Source: Methanoculleus sp. (GTDB lineage Archaea > Halobacteriota > Methanomicrobia > Methanomicrobiales > Methanoculleaceae). From it: a stretch of 64,000 nt of DNA. The position numbers and the translations under genes are program-made. How positions within the stretch are numbered: the first letter of the stretch is position 1; every line of letters starts with the position of its first letter. The notes under the pieces were generated by a model. It saw only the letters and a list, made by a program, of their open reading frames with translations. It did not search any database and was not told the origin of the DNA. The stretch lies in contig NZ_JASEFJ010000001.1 in the NCBI RefSeq assembly GCF_030019085.1, positions 1 through 64,000 on the forward strand, written 5' to 3'. Positions 27,949 to 36,424 of this stretch are shown piece by piece.

Positions 27949-28491
27949 TCAATGGGAGTGGTCGCCGCCCCCGGTCGTTCCATGCCCTCCGCCGCTCTTC
28001 ACGTACTGGTATAAGTGGTGGGAGTAGACTACAAAATCGATAAACGCCTGCACATACGCACGACCCGCGGCGACGTCGTCGGGGTCGTAGTTCTTCTTCT
28101 CTATGAGGTGCTGGAAGCGATGCTGGAGGTCGTCTCTCACAGTATCGACGATAAAGTCTATGGCCTCCGTTGCGTCTCCGGTCTCTATGGCCCTCTCGGC
28201 ACGGGGAACCACAGGTCCTTCGTCGAGGCCTGCAGGTTTCATCCCGGTGTAAGGCGCTCCTTCACCCGCCCGGTGAAGCCTGATTGCGGTCTCGAAGAAC
28301 CAGTCGTCGGCGAGGTCTTTTGCAGCCCCGCCGCGTTGCCGGACCTTCATCGTCCGCTCGAAGGCAGCGATCAGTTCATCCTAAGACTCTTTCGGCACCC
28401 AGATGAGGACGTAGTTCACGTTTCCTTTCCGGAGAGCCTCTTCTGCAGCCCTGACCACAGGGCCGTCCCGTGTATCACAGTGTGGTGGCAT
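27949..28491 (-). pseudogene. DUF6448-family protein interrupted by an in-frame TAG
   Basis: The minus-strand frame from ATG 28491 reads MPPHCDTRDGPVVRAAEEAL and on to VNYVLIWVPKES, meets TAG at 28381-28383, and continues in the same frame as DELIAAFERTMKVRQRGG to the normal end (HHLYQYVKSGG). Apart from the one amber codon, the protein looks complete and matches what I recall of DUF6448 proteins (function unknown, about 180 residues, His-rich C-terminus). Internal initiation at 28350 would give only 133 residues. Likely a recent nonsense mutation; recoding cannot be excluded. Confidence 0.75.
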
Positions 28492-29134
28492 CCTTCTACT
28501 TTCCTGTAGTTCTCACTTGCCTGCCGTGTGGTAATAATGATTTCTCAGATCGCCGCGAAGGGTTGCCCATAGAGTCATCAGATCCGTTGTCCTGACGGAA
28601 AACTGTTTTTTTGGGAGGATTTCACCAAGGTGCTTAGATTAACTCACCGATACTGTGATTGAGGGGGAACCGCCTTCTATGGTGGTGGACGGAAAGGCCG
28701 TCCCCTGCTGATCTTCTCTCCGGCTTTCTGAACAGTGTTTTTCTCGTATCATCGCTCACCTCGCCCCTCCTGCCAGTGTGATGGGGGGGGGTGAGTGTGC
28801 GTGGCGAATTGTGGTTGGAAGCCGTGTTCAGGGCCTGAAAGCGGACTTTTTACGGATCAGATCTGGAACCTGCAAATGCTCATAGTGGTGTCAGGATGGG
28901 AAGGTGCGGTCTGCGGCGATAGAGATACCCGGTTGATATCCGTCGTCATTGAAAAGGATCATCAGAGCGGGCAAAGGGCCACATACTGTGGGAACCGGTT
29001 GATGCCCTCCACCATCATGATCTCCGGCAGACTCCTTCAGGTCTGGCGTTCGCCCCTTAGCCGGCCCCCTGGAAATGATGTTTTTTTGTTTGCTGCCAGG
29101 AAGGGGACCACCAGGGGTATGGCGCTTGAAGCGT
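28492..29134. other. Gene-free stretch within a decayed region
   Basis: About 640 bp with no convincing gene on either strand. It contains a GGACGG/CCGTCC hairpin (28690-28706) and T-runs at 28605-28611 and around 29081. Given the damaged genes on both sides this looks like eroded sequence. Confidence 0.45.
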
Positions 29135-29547
29135 CTACAGCCCTGGTTCTCCAGGCACCCAGCGTTCTTCGCCGTTTTGGCCGATCTCCTTCTTCCAGAT
29201 CGGAACGGTCTGCTTGATCCGGTCGATGATATACCCACAGGTGTCAAATGCCTCTTTTCTGTGTCCGGCACCGACGATTATGAGGATGATGGTCTCGCCG
29301 ACCTGCAGGGTTCCGACGCGGTGGAGGATATCCACCGGCTCAATCGCGTAATCCCGCATCGCCTTATCGCAGATGGTCTCCAGTTCGCGGACAGCGACGT
29401 CTTCGTAGACCTCCAGTTCTATCCTCTCTACCCCGCCGTCATCCCGGACGACGCCGCAGATAGTGACCAGAGCGCCCATGCCCGATCTCTTTGCTGCTTC
29501 GATCGTTGTACCGGCATCGATGAGATATCTCTGGTAATGCAGATCAT
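29135..29547 (-). pseudogene. moaE: MoaE, molybdopterin synthase catalytic subunit, N-terminal frameshift
   Basis: From residue MGALVTICGVVRDD (29479) to the end the frame gives 114 residues of MoaE, including the active-site HRKEAF and IKQTVPIWKK motifs. The missing N-terminus is encoded just upstream but in two frames: MICITRDIS from ATG 29547, then IDAGTTIEAAKRSG in the frame of the main body, with the shift near 29515-29530. Restoring one frame would give the usual start and length of about 138 residues. The ATG at 29547 has GGAGTG upstream and overlaps the stop of a 32-codon frame (ATGA). If translation starts at 29479 a shortened protein could be made. Confidence 0.72.
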
Positions 29548-29642
29548 GTTTCCATACACTCCAGTTTACTCGCGACCACCGGGGAGGTGGTGGCCCACCT
29601 CACGCTTGCAGGGGCAAACATCGTTATAGCGCTATTCTTCAT
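29544..29642 (-). pseudogene. 32-codon frame coupled to moaE; possible moaD remnant
   Basis: ATG 29642 follows GAGGGAGA, a good ribosome-binding site, and the frame ends in TGA overlapping the moaE ATG. The peptide begins MKNSAITMFAPASVR, which resembles the first strand and helix of MoaD (I-T-x-F-A-x-A-R), but stops after 32 residues and lacks the C-terminal Gly-Gly. A MoaD with a large internal deletion is one explanation. Weak similarity only. Confidence 0.35.
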
Positions 29643-29732
29643 GTGTCTCCCTCTTCCTATCTGTATAGTGATACCGTCCCGATCAACCGCTTTCACCCAG
29701 GCCCTTGCTGGACCTGGCGACCATTCTGGGCC

Positions 29733-29870
29733 CTATCCGTGGTAACTCCTCTTTCCACACGCGTGGCAGTCCGGCCGACGTTCGATGGCGTACGTCTCAA
29801 ACGTGGTTGCCATACCATCCCAGATGAGAAGCCGGTTTGACAGAAGGTCGCCTCTGCCGAGGAGATTCTT
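29733..29870 (-). pseudogene. MoeB/HesA/ThiF-type E1-like adenylyltransferase, 3' remnant
   Basis: The minus frame encodes about 45 residues: KNLLGRGDLLSNRLLIWDGM, then TTFETYAIERRPDCHACG, then a stop. This is the C-terminal end of the MoeB/ThiF family, including the last zinc-binding CxxC pair. Everything upstream (nucleotide-binding domain and first CxxC) is missing because the tRNA-Cys gene lies there. Together with moaE it points to a former moeB-moaD-moaE cluster that has collapsed. Confidence 0.65.
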
Positions 29871-29933
29871 CCAGGGTGAATGGTGCCTCAAAAATCTTCT
29901 GGATCTGTTCTTTCATGGTTGGTCATCCTGATA

Positions 29934-30005
29934 AGCCGGGGCCCGGAGTTGAACCGGGATAGAGTTGATCTGCAGTCAACCGCGTAGCCGTTCCGCCACA
30001 CCCGC
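29934..30005 (-). tRNA. tRNA-Cys (GCA), with two acceptor-stem mismatches
   Basis: On the minus strand the D arm, a perfect 5-bp anticodon stem with loop CTGCAGA (anticodon GCA), a 5-nt variable loop and a perfect T arm (CCCGG TTCAACT CCGGG) are present. The acceptor strands are GCGGGTG and CCCCGGC; positions 3-70 (G-G) and 6-67 (U-C) do not pair, where GCCGGGG would pair fully. No CCA is encoded; the discriminator is U. It may be a decayed copy, or contain sequence errors. Confidence 0.75.
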
Positions 30006-30012
30006 AGGAGTG

Positions 30013-30055
30013 GTTAACAATTGTTAAGTTACCTGAGATAGTTAACAATTGTGAA
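30013..30055. repeat. Two copies of a GTTAACAATTGT palindromic motif upstream of tRNA-Cys
   Basis: TTAACAATTGTTAA at 30014-30027 is a perfect 14-bp palindrome; GTTAACAATTGTGAA at 30041-30055 is a close copy, 28 bp further. Both lie immediately upstream of the minus-strand tRNA-Cys. They look like binding sites for a dimeric DNA-binding protein; no candidate binder is known. Confidence 0.5.
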
Positions 30056-30121
30056 TATTTAGATCTTTCTTCTGCCAGATTGCCGGGAGGTATGCTACAC
30101 CCGGAGAACGTCCTTGAGGGT

Positions 30122-30691
30122 TCAGAATACCAGGTTGATAAGCCCCATCGTCGCCGCCATGACCACAACGGTTGCGATCATCCATCCGACAAGCATACAG
30201 AGGAGTGATATGACACGAGGGTAATGGAAGACCCAGGCTACGACTGGAGTCCCGTAGAGCGCGATGCCCGGTATCCATATGACCGGGAGAAGCATCAGGG
30301 CACCGTAATGCCGGAGTGCATCGATCTCACGCATTTTGCCGTCGATCTTCTGGAGGATAGACTGGACAAACCGGGAACGTTCGGCGAAGAGGTCGCAGAC
30401 CTCAAGGATCCCGAGCAGGATGGCGGCCGCCACGGATGTCAGGAACGCAAGGACAATTAGCGGGTGCAGCCCCAGCGAGAGGCCCACGACGGCCGCGGCC
30501 GCCTGGAAGAGCAGGGTTGATCCGATGAGGGCGAGGACGGTTGCCGGCGGGACACCAGATACCGAACCAAGGAGGAGCGGGACCACAAGGAGGAAAAAGA
30601 TGACGAACGCGGCGGTTCGCAGAACCCTGAAACGACAGGTGCCCGGTGAGATGGCCCGCGCGCATGCGTCGAGAACTTCAACCCATTTCAT
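30122..30691 (-). CDS. Multi-pass membrane protein, possibly small multidrug export (COG2426)-like
   Basis: 189 residues with four to five hydrophobic segments and a charged stretch (SILQKIDGKMREIDALRHYGAL, about 110-132) followed by PVIWIPGIALYGTPVVAW. The pattern of a short charged linker, a P-x-P/G-rich helix and a final paired helix recalls the Sm_multidrug_ex family of methanogens, but I am not certain of the assignment. Single gene, divergent from the small protein at 30.8 kb. Confidence 0.6.
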   Translation of the reverse strand: MKWVEVLDACARAISPGTCRFRVLRTAAFVIFFLLVVPLLLGSVSGVPPATVLALIGSTLLFQAAAAVVGLSLGLHPLIVLAFLTSVAAAILLGILEVCDLFAERSRFVQSILQKIDGKMREIDALRHYGALMLLPVIWIPGIALYGTPVVAWVFHYPRVISLLCMLVGWMIATVVVMAATMGLINLVF

Positions 30692-30798
30692 CTCTATCTC
30701 TGGTAGTCCTCCGGGTAGATGAAACTGTGCACCATCGTCGGTCTAGAAGGAGATTCAAAAAGCCAGGTTTTTATCCCGGCAGGCCTACACCCTCGCAT

Positions 30799-31095
30799 AT
30801 GAGCGAGAGCAAAGGTCGCTTTGTAAAGGGGCGCTGGGTTACTGACCCGGCCCCTGTAACTGAATCGGCCCCTGAATCGGCATCGGTTGCCCCTACAGTC
30901 GAGGAGCATCTGCATGAGGCATCTCAGTCGGTCAGAAAGGCAGTCAACGATGTGGTAAGCGCAGGCCAGCACCTGCTCGGGACGCCGGAAGGTCACGAAC
31001 ATATCCAGCAGGCGGCAAAGAAAGCCGGGGAGGATCTAGAGCGGGCGATTAACTCCTGGGCGGAGTCCGCACGCCAGGCGCTGCAGAGGCGGTGA
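30799..31095 (+). CDS. Small soluble helical protein, unknown function
   Basis: 98 residues beginning MSESKGRFVKGRWVTDPAP, then a Pro/Ser/Ala-rich linker and a C-terminal amphipathic helical half (about 40-98) rich in Ala, Glu and Arg, somewhat like phasin- or LEA-type helices. The frame is open upstream to 30646, but TTTTTATCC near 30768 lies about 28 bp before ATG 30799 and suggests a leaderless mRNA starting there. The 3' end overlaps the convergent hydrolase by 47 bp. Confidence 0.65.
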   Translation: MSESKGRFVKGRWVTDPAPVTESAPESASVAPTVEEHLHEASQSVRKAVNDVVSAGQHLLGTPEGHEHIQQAAKKAGEDLERAINSWAESARQALQRR

Positions 31096-31882
31096 GGCAG
31101 TCCCTGACGCGGGCGACGACCTCGGGGTTTCGTGGTAGCATGATGTGGCAATAGCGCTCAGGGTGCCGGGCCAGGTTGCCAGAGTCTGCCGGGAGGATAT
31201 CCACATCTGCGCCCGGAAGGTACGAGTCTGAGTGAGGGACGATGCCGTCGCCGGCATATGTCGTCCTCCAACCGCCACCCGGGGCGAACTCCAGGGTCAT
31301 GCCGCCGAAAGCCGGAAAGAACGTCGGTGTCCGGGTCAGGTTTGCGCCGAGGATGAACCTGTAGACAATGTCGTCGCGTGTGCCTGCCCGGGAGAGCGCC
31401 GAGGTGACCCTGCTTCCGGGGCGGAACTCCTGAACGATCAGGTCTTCACCGGGGTCATAGCCGTGCGGCACGAAGATTCCGGCAAGCCGCCGGATCACCT
31501 CCGGCCCCAGTTTGGGGTCGTTGAAAGCCTCGGCCATCGCCGAACCTCTGTTCGGAGGCCCGATCCCCACAAGAAACCGGATCTCCTCCTCGCGGTCGCT
31601 GCCGTCGATGACCTCGAGGAGGTAGCGTGCGATGCAGGTTCCCATCGAGTGGCAGACGATATCGACGGGGCCGCTGTAGCTGGTCTCCTTCCTGCGCTTA
31701 TGGATGAACTCCTGCAGCGCCAGAGCTATCGCCTCCGTTCCACTCTCATGGATTGCGGTATGGTCAAACTTCCAGCAGTGAAGTCCGGCATCCTGGAGTG
31801 CGGGGGCGAGGTGGTTCCAGATTCCGGGATGGCTTCGCCAACCGTGGACGAGGACAACCGGCCGCCGCTCATCCGTCAACAT
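31049..31882 (-). CDS. Alpha/beta-hydrolase, lipase-like
   Basis: 277 residues from ATG 31882 (MLTDERRPVVLVHGW). The oxyanion HGW, the nucleophile elbow CHSMG (about residue 98), an Asp in AGDGIVPHSD and a late His in RHPERYCH form a plausible catalytic triad of the triacylglycerol-lipase/PGAP1-like group. No signal peptide, so it should be cytoplasmic. GGAAGG precedes ATG 31882; the frame stays open to 32056 but the extra 58 residues do not look family-like. Substrate unknown. Confidence 0.8.
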   Translation of the reverse strand: MLTDERRPVVLVHGWRSHPGIWNHLAPALQDAGLHCWKFDHTAIHESGTEAIALALQEFIHKRRKETSYSGPVDIVCHSMGTCIARYLLEVIDGSDREEEIRFLVGIGPPNRGSAMAEAFNDPKLGPEVIRRLAGIFVPHGYDPGEDLIVQEFRPGSRVTSALSRAGTRDDIVYRFILGANLTRTPTFFPAFGGMTLEFAPGGGWRTTYAGDGIVPHSDSYLPGADVDILPADSGNLARHPERYCHIMLPRNPEVVARVRDCLTASAAPGVRTPPRS

Positions 31883-32217
31883 AACCTTCCATCCCCTTTC
31901 TGCTTGCGACGGTCCACTATTAATTGGTTTGACAGCCTGGCACGATGTAGGTTTCGGCAGGGTTGTTGGCCGACAAAAGGCTGGTTTGAGCGGATCTTCA
32001 GGAAGGATCCTGAAAAAAACACCTTTATCTGGTGGCCGGACACCAAAAGACGTCACAATAGTCAGAATTTCGATTGACTTTCGTGGCTGTGGGGGGCGGG
32101 TTTGGCAGGGGTATAAGATTCAGGCCCTCAACCACAGGTAAGACCTACTGCTCCTGGTGTTACCGGGGTGAAATCCTGCCAGAGGGGGAGAAGCCCCTCC
32201 GGTCAGGTAACCATCTA
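31883..32217. other. Gene-free stretch between hydrolase and lipoprotein genes
   Basis: About 335 bp. It should contain the promoter of the minus-strand hydrolase, but no clear box A could be fixed. No coding potential with family resemblance was seen on either strand. Confidence 0.4.
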
Positions 32218-32559
32218 TCAACTCACTTCGATGCTGTGCTGGTACTCCCGACCGGGCTCTCCATCAAGCGTCAGGCTGACCTCTCTCGTCTCCCCGGCGG
32301 GGATGAAGATCGTTGTCGAGACCTCGTCCCGGACAAAACCCTTCTCTTTGTCGATCAGTTTTGCTGTCACAGTGACGTTACCGTCAGCCCCATCGTTCTG
32401 GATTACCGCTTTCACGGTGTAGACAAGTCCTCTGGCAAGACTTATGTCCAGGGTAGCGGAGTCCTCCACGACCCTGGGTTCTGGGCCGCCGAGCCCGGTG
32501 CAACCTGCTGCCAAGACAAGGATGGCAGTCAGGCCCAGCAGAAGGATCTTCCTGCTCAT
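32218..32559 (-). CDS. Small secreted lipoprotein
   Basis: 113 residues. A signal peptide (MSRKILLLGLTAILVL) ends in a lipobox LAAGC with the lipidated Cys near residue 19. The mature part is one beta-rich domain with VYTVKAVIQNDGADGNV and a final VSLTLDGEP, resembling small FxLYD/CARDB-type immunoglobulin-like domains of archaeal surface proteins. Attached to the outer face of the cell membrane; function unknown. Confidence 0.8.
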   Translation of the reverse strand: MSRKILLLGLTAILVLAAGCTGLGGPEPRVVEDSATLDISLARGLVYTVKAVIQNDGADGNVTVTAKLIDKEKGFVRDEVSTTIFIPAGETREVSLTLDGEPGREYQHSIEVS

Positions 32560-33017
32560 AGTTCCATGATCAGGCGCCGGAGTATTTATAATTGTAGGAA
32601 CCTGTGGGTTAGATCCATGGGGGCCATCAACTCAACGATCCGGGCTATAATCCCTCCACTTATTTTGGCAGCATGACCGGCGACCCCCCACGGGCCGGCG
32701 GGGCAGACGGGGAAGGTATGGATTGCCGGTGGAAAGCTATGTCCCGGGATACAGAAAGGAACTCTGTTGGTCTAACCGGGAACCAACGCAGAAAACGCTC
32801 TAACCCCCTCTCTGGAATTATTACTTTCCCCTCTTGCAAGGACCCCGCCCTCCCCAGATCCAGATGACGGGATGTTCTGCGGCGAGGTGTATCCCCTCCG
32901 GGAAATCAGTCCAGCGGAGTTTCATCAGGTTACGGCACAAACTGTCTGGACAGGTTTGATAGCCCCGCAACCCTCCTAGGGTCAGCGGTCAGATATTCTC
33001 GTTACCCCGGGTTTTTC
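32560..33017. other. Gene-free stretch before the HD-domain gene
   Basis: About 460 bp between the lipoprotein start and the HD phosphohydrolase stop. TATTTATAATTG at 32582-32593 is probably the lipoprotein promoter read on the minus strand. Otherwise nothing recognised. Confidence 0.4.
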
Positions 33018-34223
33018 TTACCAACCCCGGTACCTCGATCTGACCCGCTCCGGGAGGATGTAGTCTCGGAAGACCCACTCAAAGTAGCGGTCTGTCATCC
33101 CTGCAATGAAATCACGTGCAACCTCTGCTGACCCTGCAGTGGCGGTGTAGGTGCTGGATACCCACGGCGCGTCGATAAAATCCCTGTAAACCGGTGAGTC
33201 CTTCCGCTCATCATTTAGATCCTTATCCACGCGCTCAAAGAGGTAACGGAACATGAACCGGATCTTCTCCCGGTTTCTGACAAGTCTCTCGTTCTTGTAG
33301 ATTTTATGCCTGTTGAACTCCTTGAAGGCCTTAACAGACTCTGATGCCTCATCCGAGAATGCGATGATGTCTGTATCATAGCTGTTTGCGATGATGTCCT
33401 TTATGAGAACGTCAAGCACTTTCCGGTTTATCTCAGAGAACTCCTCCCTCCCCGCTCTTTCTATCCCGAAAAGTGCCATGCAGTTCTCCGGGAATACGGC
33501 GAGATCGCTTTCATCTATCACCTCAACCTCCAGGGCATCCGCAAGATCGCGGCCTAGGTATGAGATGCTATCGGCGCAGCGGACGACGCACCCCTCGGCG
33601 GTAAGAGGGAGTGCGTCGCCTCCGGCCTCGATTCGGTGGAGTTTCTCCTCAAACGAGTCCCAGGTGGCTTCGCCCTCGGGCGCCAGGCACCGGTCGTGGG
33701 TCTCCCCATTGTGGCAGAGGATCCCGTCCAGCACCTGCAGCGTGAGGTCGCATTCCTCGATGTTGTCCAGGAACCGGACGCTCTGAACGTTGTGGTGGAA
33801 CCCCCCGACGCCGTATTCCCGGCAGATCTCGTTGAGGTACTCCTCTCCCTGGTGGCCGTATGGGGTGTGACCGATGTCATGACCTAGCGCGGTCGCCTCG
33901 ATCAGGTCCTCGTTCAGACCGAGAGCCCTGCCGATCGTCCGCCCGATCTTTGATACGAGCTGGACGTGGAGGACCCGGTGGGTAATATGGTCGTTCTCGA
34001 TCAGGTAGAATACCTGGGTCTTGTCTATGTAGCGGGCGTAGGCCTTTGAGTGAACGATCCGGTCGGCGTCCCTGGAGAAAGGGGGCCTGATGACAGGTTC
34101 TTCAGGCTTGCGGCCAGAGCGTCTGGTGTAATCGGCGTTCCGGGTTGCCCTGGACGAGAGGAGCAACTCACGGTCGTCCATGCTCCTGGCCATTCTCTCA
34201 TGAATCTGCGGCGGGATCTCCAT
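33018..34223 (-). CDS. dGTPase-like HD-domain phosphohydrolase
   Basis: 401 residues. The HD superfamily metal ligands are visible as His in HRVLHVQL, the HD in ALGHDIGHTPYGH and later Asp residues, and the order matches deoxyguanosine triphosphate triphosphohydrolase-type enzymes (dGTP to deoxyguanosine plus triphosphate). In archaea the exact nucleotide specificity is unknown. A second Met at residue 11 is an alternative start. Single gene, divergent from the radical SAM gene by about 300 bp. Confidence 0.85.
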   Translation of the reverse strand: MEIPPQIHERMARSMDDRELLLSSRATRNADYTRRSGRKPEEPVIRPPFSRDADRIVHSKAYARYIDKTQVFYLIENDHITHRVLHVQLVSKIGRTIGRALGLNEDLIEATALGHDIGHTPYGHQGEEYLNEICREYGVGGFHHNVQSVRFLDNIEECDLTLQVLDGILCHNGETHDRCLAPEGEATWDSFEEKLHRIEAGGDALPLTAEGCVVRCADSISYLGRDLADALEVEVIDESDLAVFPENCMALFGIERAGREEFSEINRKVLDVLIKDIIANSYDTDIIAFSDEASESVKAFKEFNRHKIYKNERLVRNREKIRFMFRYLFERVDKDLNDERKDSPVYRDFIDAPWVSSTYTATAGSAEVARDFIAGMTDRYFEWVFRDYILPERVRSRYRGW

Positions 34224-34520
34224 CGGCCATCCATCCGGTGCGGTCTCTTATCTGATAGAGAGTTCTCGGCCTGGAGAAGGGATATTTCTTTCTCTATCGG
34301 GGGCGATGCCATTCATCGCTGCTGGATCCGGGAGGGGGATATCTTCTGGAAGCATACGGCCGGGCCATCGTGCGGAGAGGCGTCGTTTCCAGGCCATGAT
34401 GTATGTGAGGCATTTTGAGGACTCTTTAGAAGGGGTGCCTGTGGTCTCTGGCCATCGCAACCCCAGGACCTTCCCGGGTGTCAGTCAGTTCTATAATGGA
34501 AGATACACCATGTAAGAACA

Positions 34521-35888
34521 ATGACCGCGGATGTACTCCTGATCAACCCGCCGGACACGAAGTCCAAATACAAAAAGTACTTCAATATCAGGATACCGCC
34601 ACTTGGTATCCTCTACATCGCTGCAGTGCTCGAAGAGAACGGGGTGGACGTCGAGGTGATCGACTGCGCCGCAGGAGATATTGATTATTCCGGGATCGAG
34701 AAACGTGTGGAAGAGACCGAACCGTTCCTTGTTGGCATCACCTCCACCACACCCCTTATCCTCGAGGCGCTGCGTTCGGCCGAAGCGGTCAGACGGGTGT
34801 CAGATGCATACATCGTGCTGGGCGGCCCGCACGCCACCTTCATGCACGACGAGATCCTGCGGGAGAACACTTCCATCGATATAATCGTGAAAGGTGAGGG
34901 GGAATACACCGTTCTGGACATCTACCGAACCCTCAGGATTGGTGGCGACCTTGCAGCGGTGGATGGCATAGTCTACCGTCGGGGTGAGAGGATCGTAGAG
35001 AACCCGGACAGACCGCCGGTGGAGGATCTGGACGCGTTGCCATACCCGGCCAGGCACCTTGTCCCCCCAGATAACTACCGGGTCTTTGATGACAACCTCG
35101 CGGTCGCAACCATGATCTGCAGCAGGGGCTGTCCGATGCAGTGCTCGTTCTGCGCATCATCCGCCCTCCACGGGAAACGTGTTCGCAGGCGCTCTACTGG
35201 AGACGTGGTGGAGGAGATCAGGCAGATCCAGGACAATCTCGGGATCTCGGCTATTGGGTTCATGGACGACACCTTCACGTTATACCCCCGCTGGGTTGAA
35301 GAGTTCTGCAGAGAGGTCATAAAACAGGATCTTGGTATCGAGTGGGGCTGTACCGCCAGAGTTGACAGGATCAATAGAAGCCTTATGGATCTTATGAAAA
35401 AAGCAGGATGCCACACACTCTTTTTTGGTGTGGAATCTGGAGACCAGGGTATACTCGATAGGGTCAAGAAGGGTACGCATATCGATCAGATCAAACATGT
35501 GTTTGCTACTGCACACGATCTCGGCATGAGGACGATAGCCTCGGCGGCGATCGGGCTTCCTGGAGAGACCCGGGAGACGGCAAATAAGACCATAAAGTTT
35601 GTAAAAAGTCTGAAGCCGAGTTTTGCCCTCTTCTCGGTTGCAACACCATACCCTGGCACGGATTTTTTCAGCAAGGTTCGTGAAGACGGCAGTCTGCAGA
35701 TGGATTGGTCGCAGTATGACCTGCTCTCGTCGGTCGTCGAGACCTCGTCCCTCACCAGGGAGGAGATCAAGAAACTCCAGAGGAAGGCGTTCCGGGACTT
35801 CTACCTGAGACCGTCATACCTTATCCAGGGTCTGAGGAGGGAGGGGTTTTACTTCTTAAAGATTGTAAAATCGGCTCTCTCCGCCTGA
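34521..35888 (+). CDS. B12-binding-domain radical SAM protein
   Basis: 455 residues. Residues 1-140 form a B12-binding Rossmann domain (LLINPP, GGPHATF). The [4Fe-4S] cysteines are C204, C208 and C211 in CPMQCSFC, and a GVESGDQGIL segment follows in the radical SAM barrel. This is the BchE/methyltransferase/cyclase-type class B family; the substrate cannot be told from sequence. TTCTATAATGG (34490-34500) is about 26 bp before the ATG, so the mRNA is probably leaderless. A GGATAG/CTATCC hairpin follows at 35904-35921. Confidence 0.88.
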   Translation: MTADVLLINPPDTKSKYKKYFNIRIPPLGILYIAAVLEENGVDVEVIDCAAGDIDYSGIEKRVEETEPFLVGITSTTPLILEALRSAEAVRRVSDAYIVLGGPHATFMHDEILRENTSIDIIVKGEGEYTVLDIYRTLRIGGDLAAVDGIVYRRGERIVENPDRPPVEDLDALPYPARHLVPPDNYRVFDDNLAVATMICSRGCPMQCSFCASSALHGKRVRRRSTGDVVEEIRQIQDNLGISAIGFMDDTFTLYPRWVEEFCREVIKQDLGIEWGCTARVDRINRSLMDLMKKAGCHTLFFGVESGDQGILDRVKKGTHIDQIKHVFATAHDLGMRTIASAAIGLPGETRETANKTIKFVKSLKPSFALFSVATPYPGTDFFSKVREDGSLQMDWSQYDLLSSVVETSSLTREEIKKLQRKAFRDFYLRPSYLIQGLRREGFYFLKIVKSALSA

Positions 35889-35903
35889 GGAGGTTTTTGT
35901 CGG

Positions 35904-35921
35904 GGATAGTTTCATCTATCC
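35904..35921 (+). terminator. Hairpin after the radical SAM gene
   Basis: GGATAG and CTATCC pair around TTTCAT, followed by TTTCCC, 16 bp after the stop codon. Confidence 0.35.
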
Positions 35922-35975
35922 TTTCCCTGGCGGCAGGACAAATTCACGTGATTATAGAAATCTAATCGATAAAAA

Positions 35976-36047
35976 AGCCGCTGGAGGGATTTGAACCCCC
36001 GACCTGCTGATTACGAATCAGCCGCTATACCACTAAGCCACAGCGGC
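35976..36047 (-). tRNA. tRNA-Thr (CGT)
   Basis: Complete cloverleaf on the minus strand: acceptor GCCGCTG/CAGCGGC, anticodon stem GCTGA/TCAGC with loop TTCGTAA (anticodon CGT), T arm GGGGG TTCAAAT CCCTC. The discriminator is U and no CCA is encoded. Six T follow on the minus strand as a terminator, and TTTTTAATTTTAG about 30 bp upstream fits a promoter. Confidence 0.96.
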
Positions 36048-36121
36048 AACTGCCCTAAAACATTCCACCTCTAAAATTAAAAAGGTATCACCTCTTGGTA
36101 ACCAAACCGCCCCGGCCACCC

Positions 36122-36424
36122 TCAGGAATAGCCACGGATGGTGACGTTGCCATCCTGCTGCTGGGCGGACGATGGCGCGGAGATCTTGCCAAACTTCTGC
36201 TCGTAGTCGGCAATACTCTTTGAAAGCACCTCGACGAGATTTTTCGCGTGGCGGGGACTGATCGAGACGATTGCCTTCGCCCGTGCCTGGTTCGCGCCCG
36301 GGATCTCGTGCAGGAAGAGGAAGGTGAACTCATCCTCTTTGTAGGCGATCTGAATCCGGTTCGAGTAGACCGGATCGAGGTTTGAGGGGATGCTGACCGA
36401 TATCTCGTGGTTGGCCATACTCAT
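36122..36424 (-). CDS. DUF3467 protein
   Basis: 100 residues. The ISVSIPSNLDPVYSNRIQIAYKEDEFTFLF segment and the later SPRHAKNLVEVLSKSI belong to DUF3467, a small conserved family in methanogens and bacteria of unknown function. The ATG two codons further in (36418) is an alternative start. Single gene next to tRNA-Thr. Confidence 0.85.
   Translation of the reverse strand: MSMANHEISVSIPSNLDPVYSNRIQIAYKEDEFTFLFLHEIPGANQARAKAIVSISPRHAKNLVEVLSKSIADYEQKFGKISAPSSAQQQDGNVTIRGYS

Noticed and set aside
28381-28383. Pyrrolysine codon in the DUF6448 gene
   Set aside because: Methanoculleus is not known to carry the pyl system, no downstream insertion element was seen, and nearby genes are also damaged; a nonsense mutation is simpler.
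31883-32056. 58-residue N-terminal extension of the hydrolase
   Set aside because: Not similar to hydrolase N-termini; ATG 31882 has GGAAGG upstream and begins directly at the conserved first strand.
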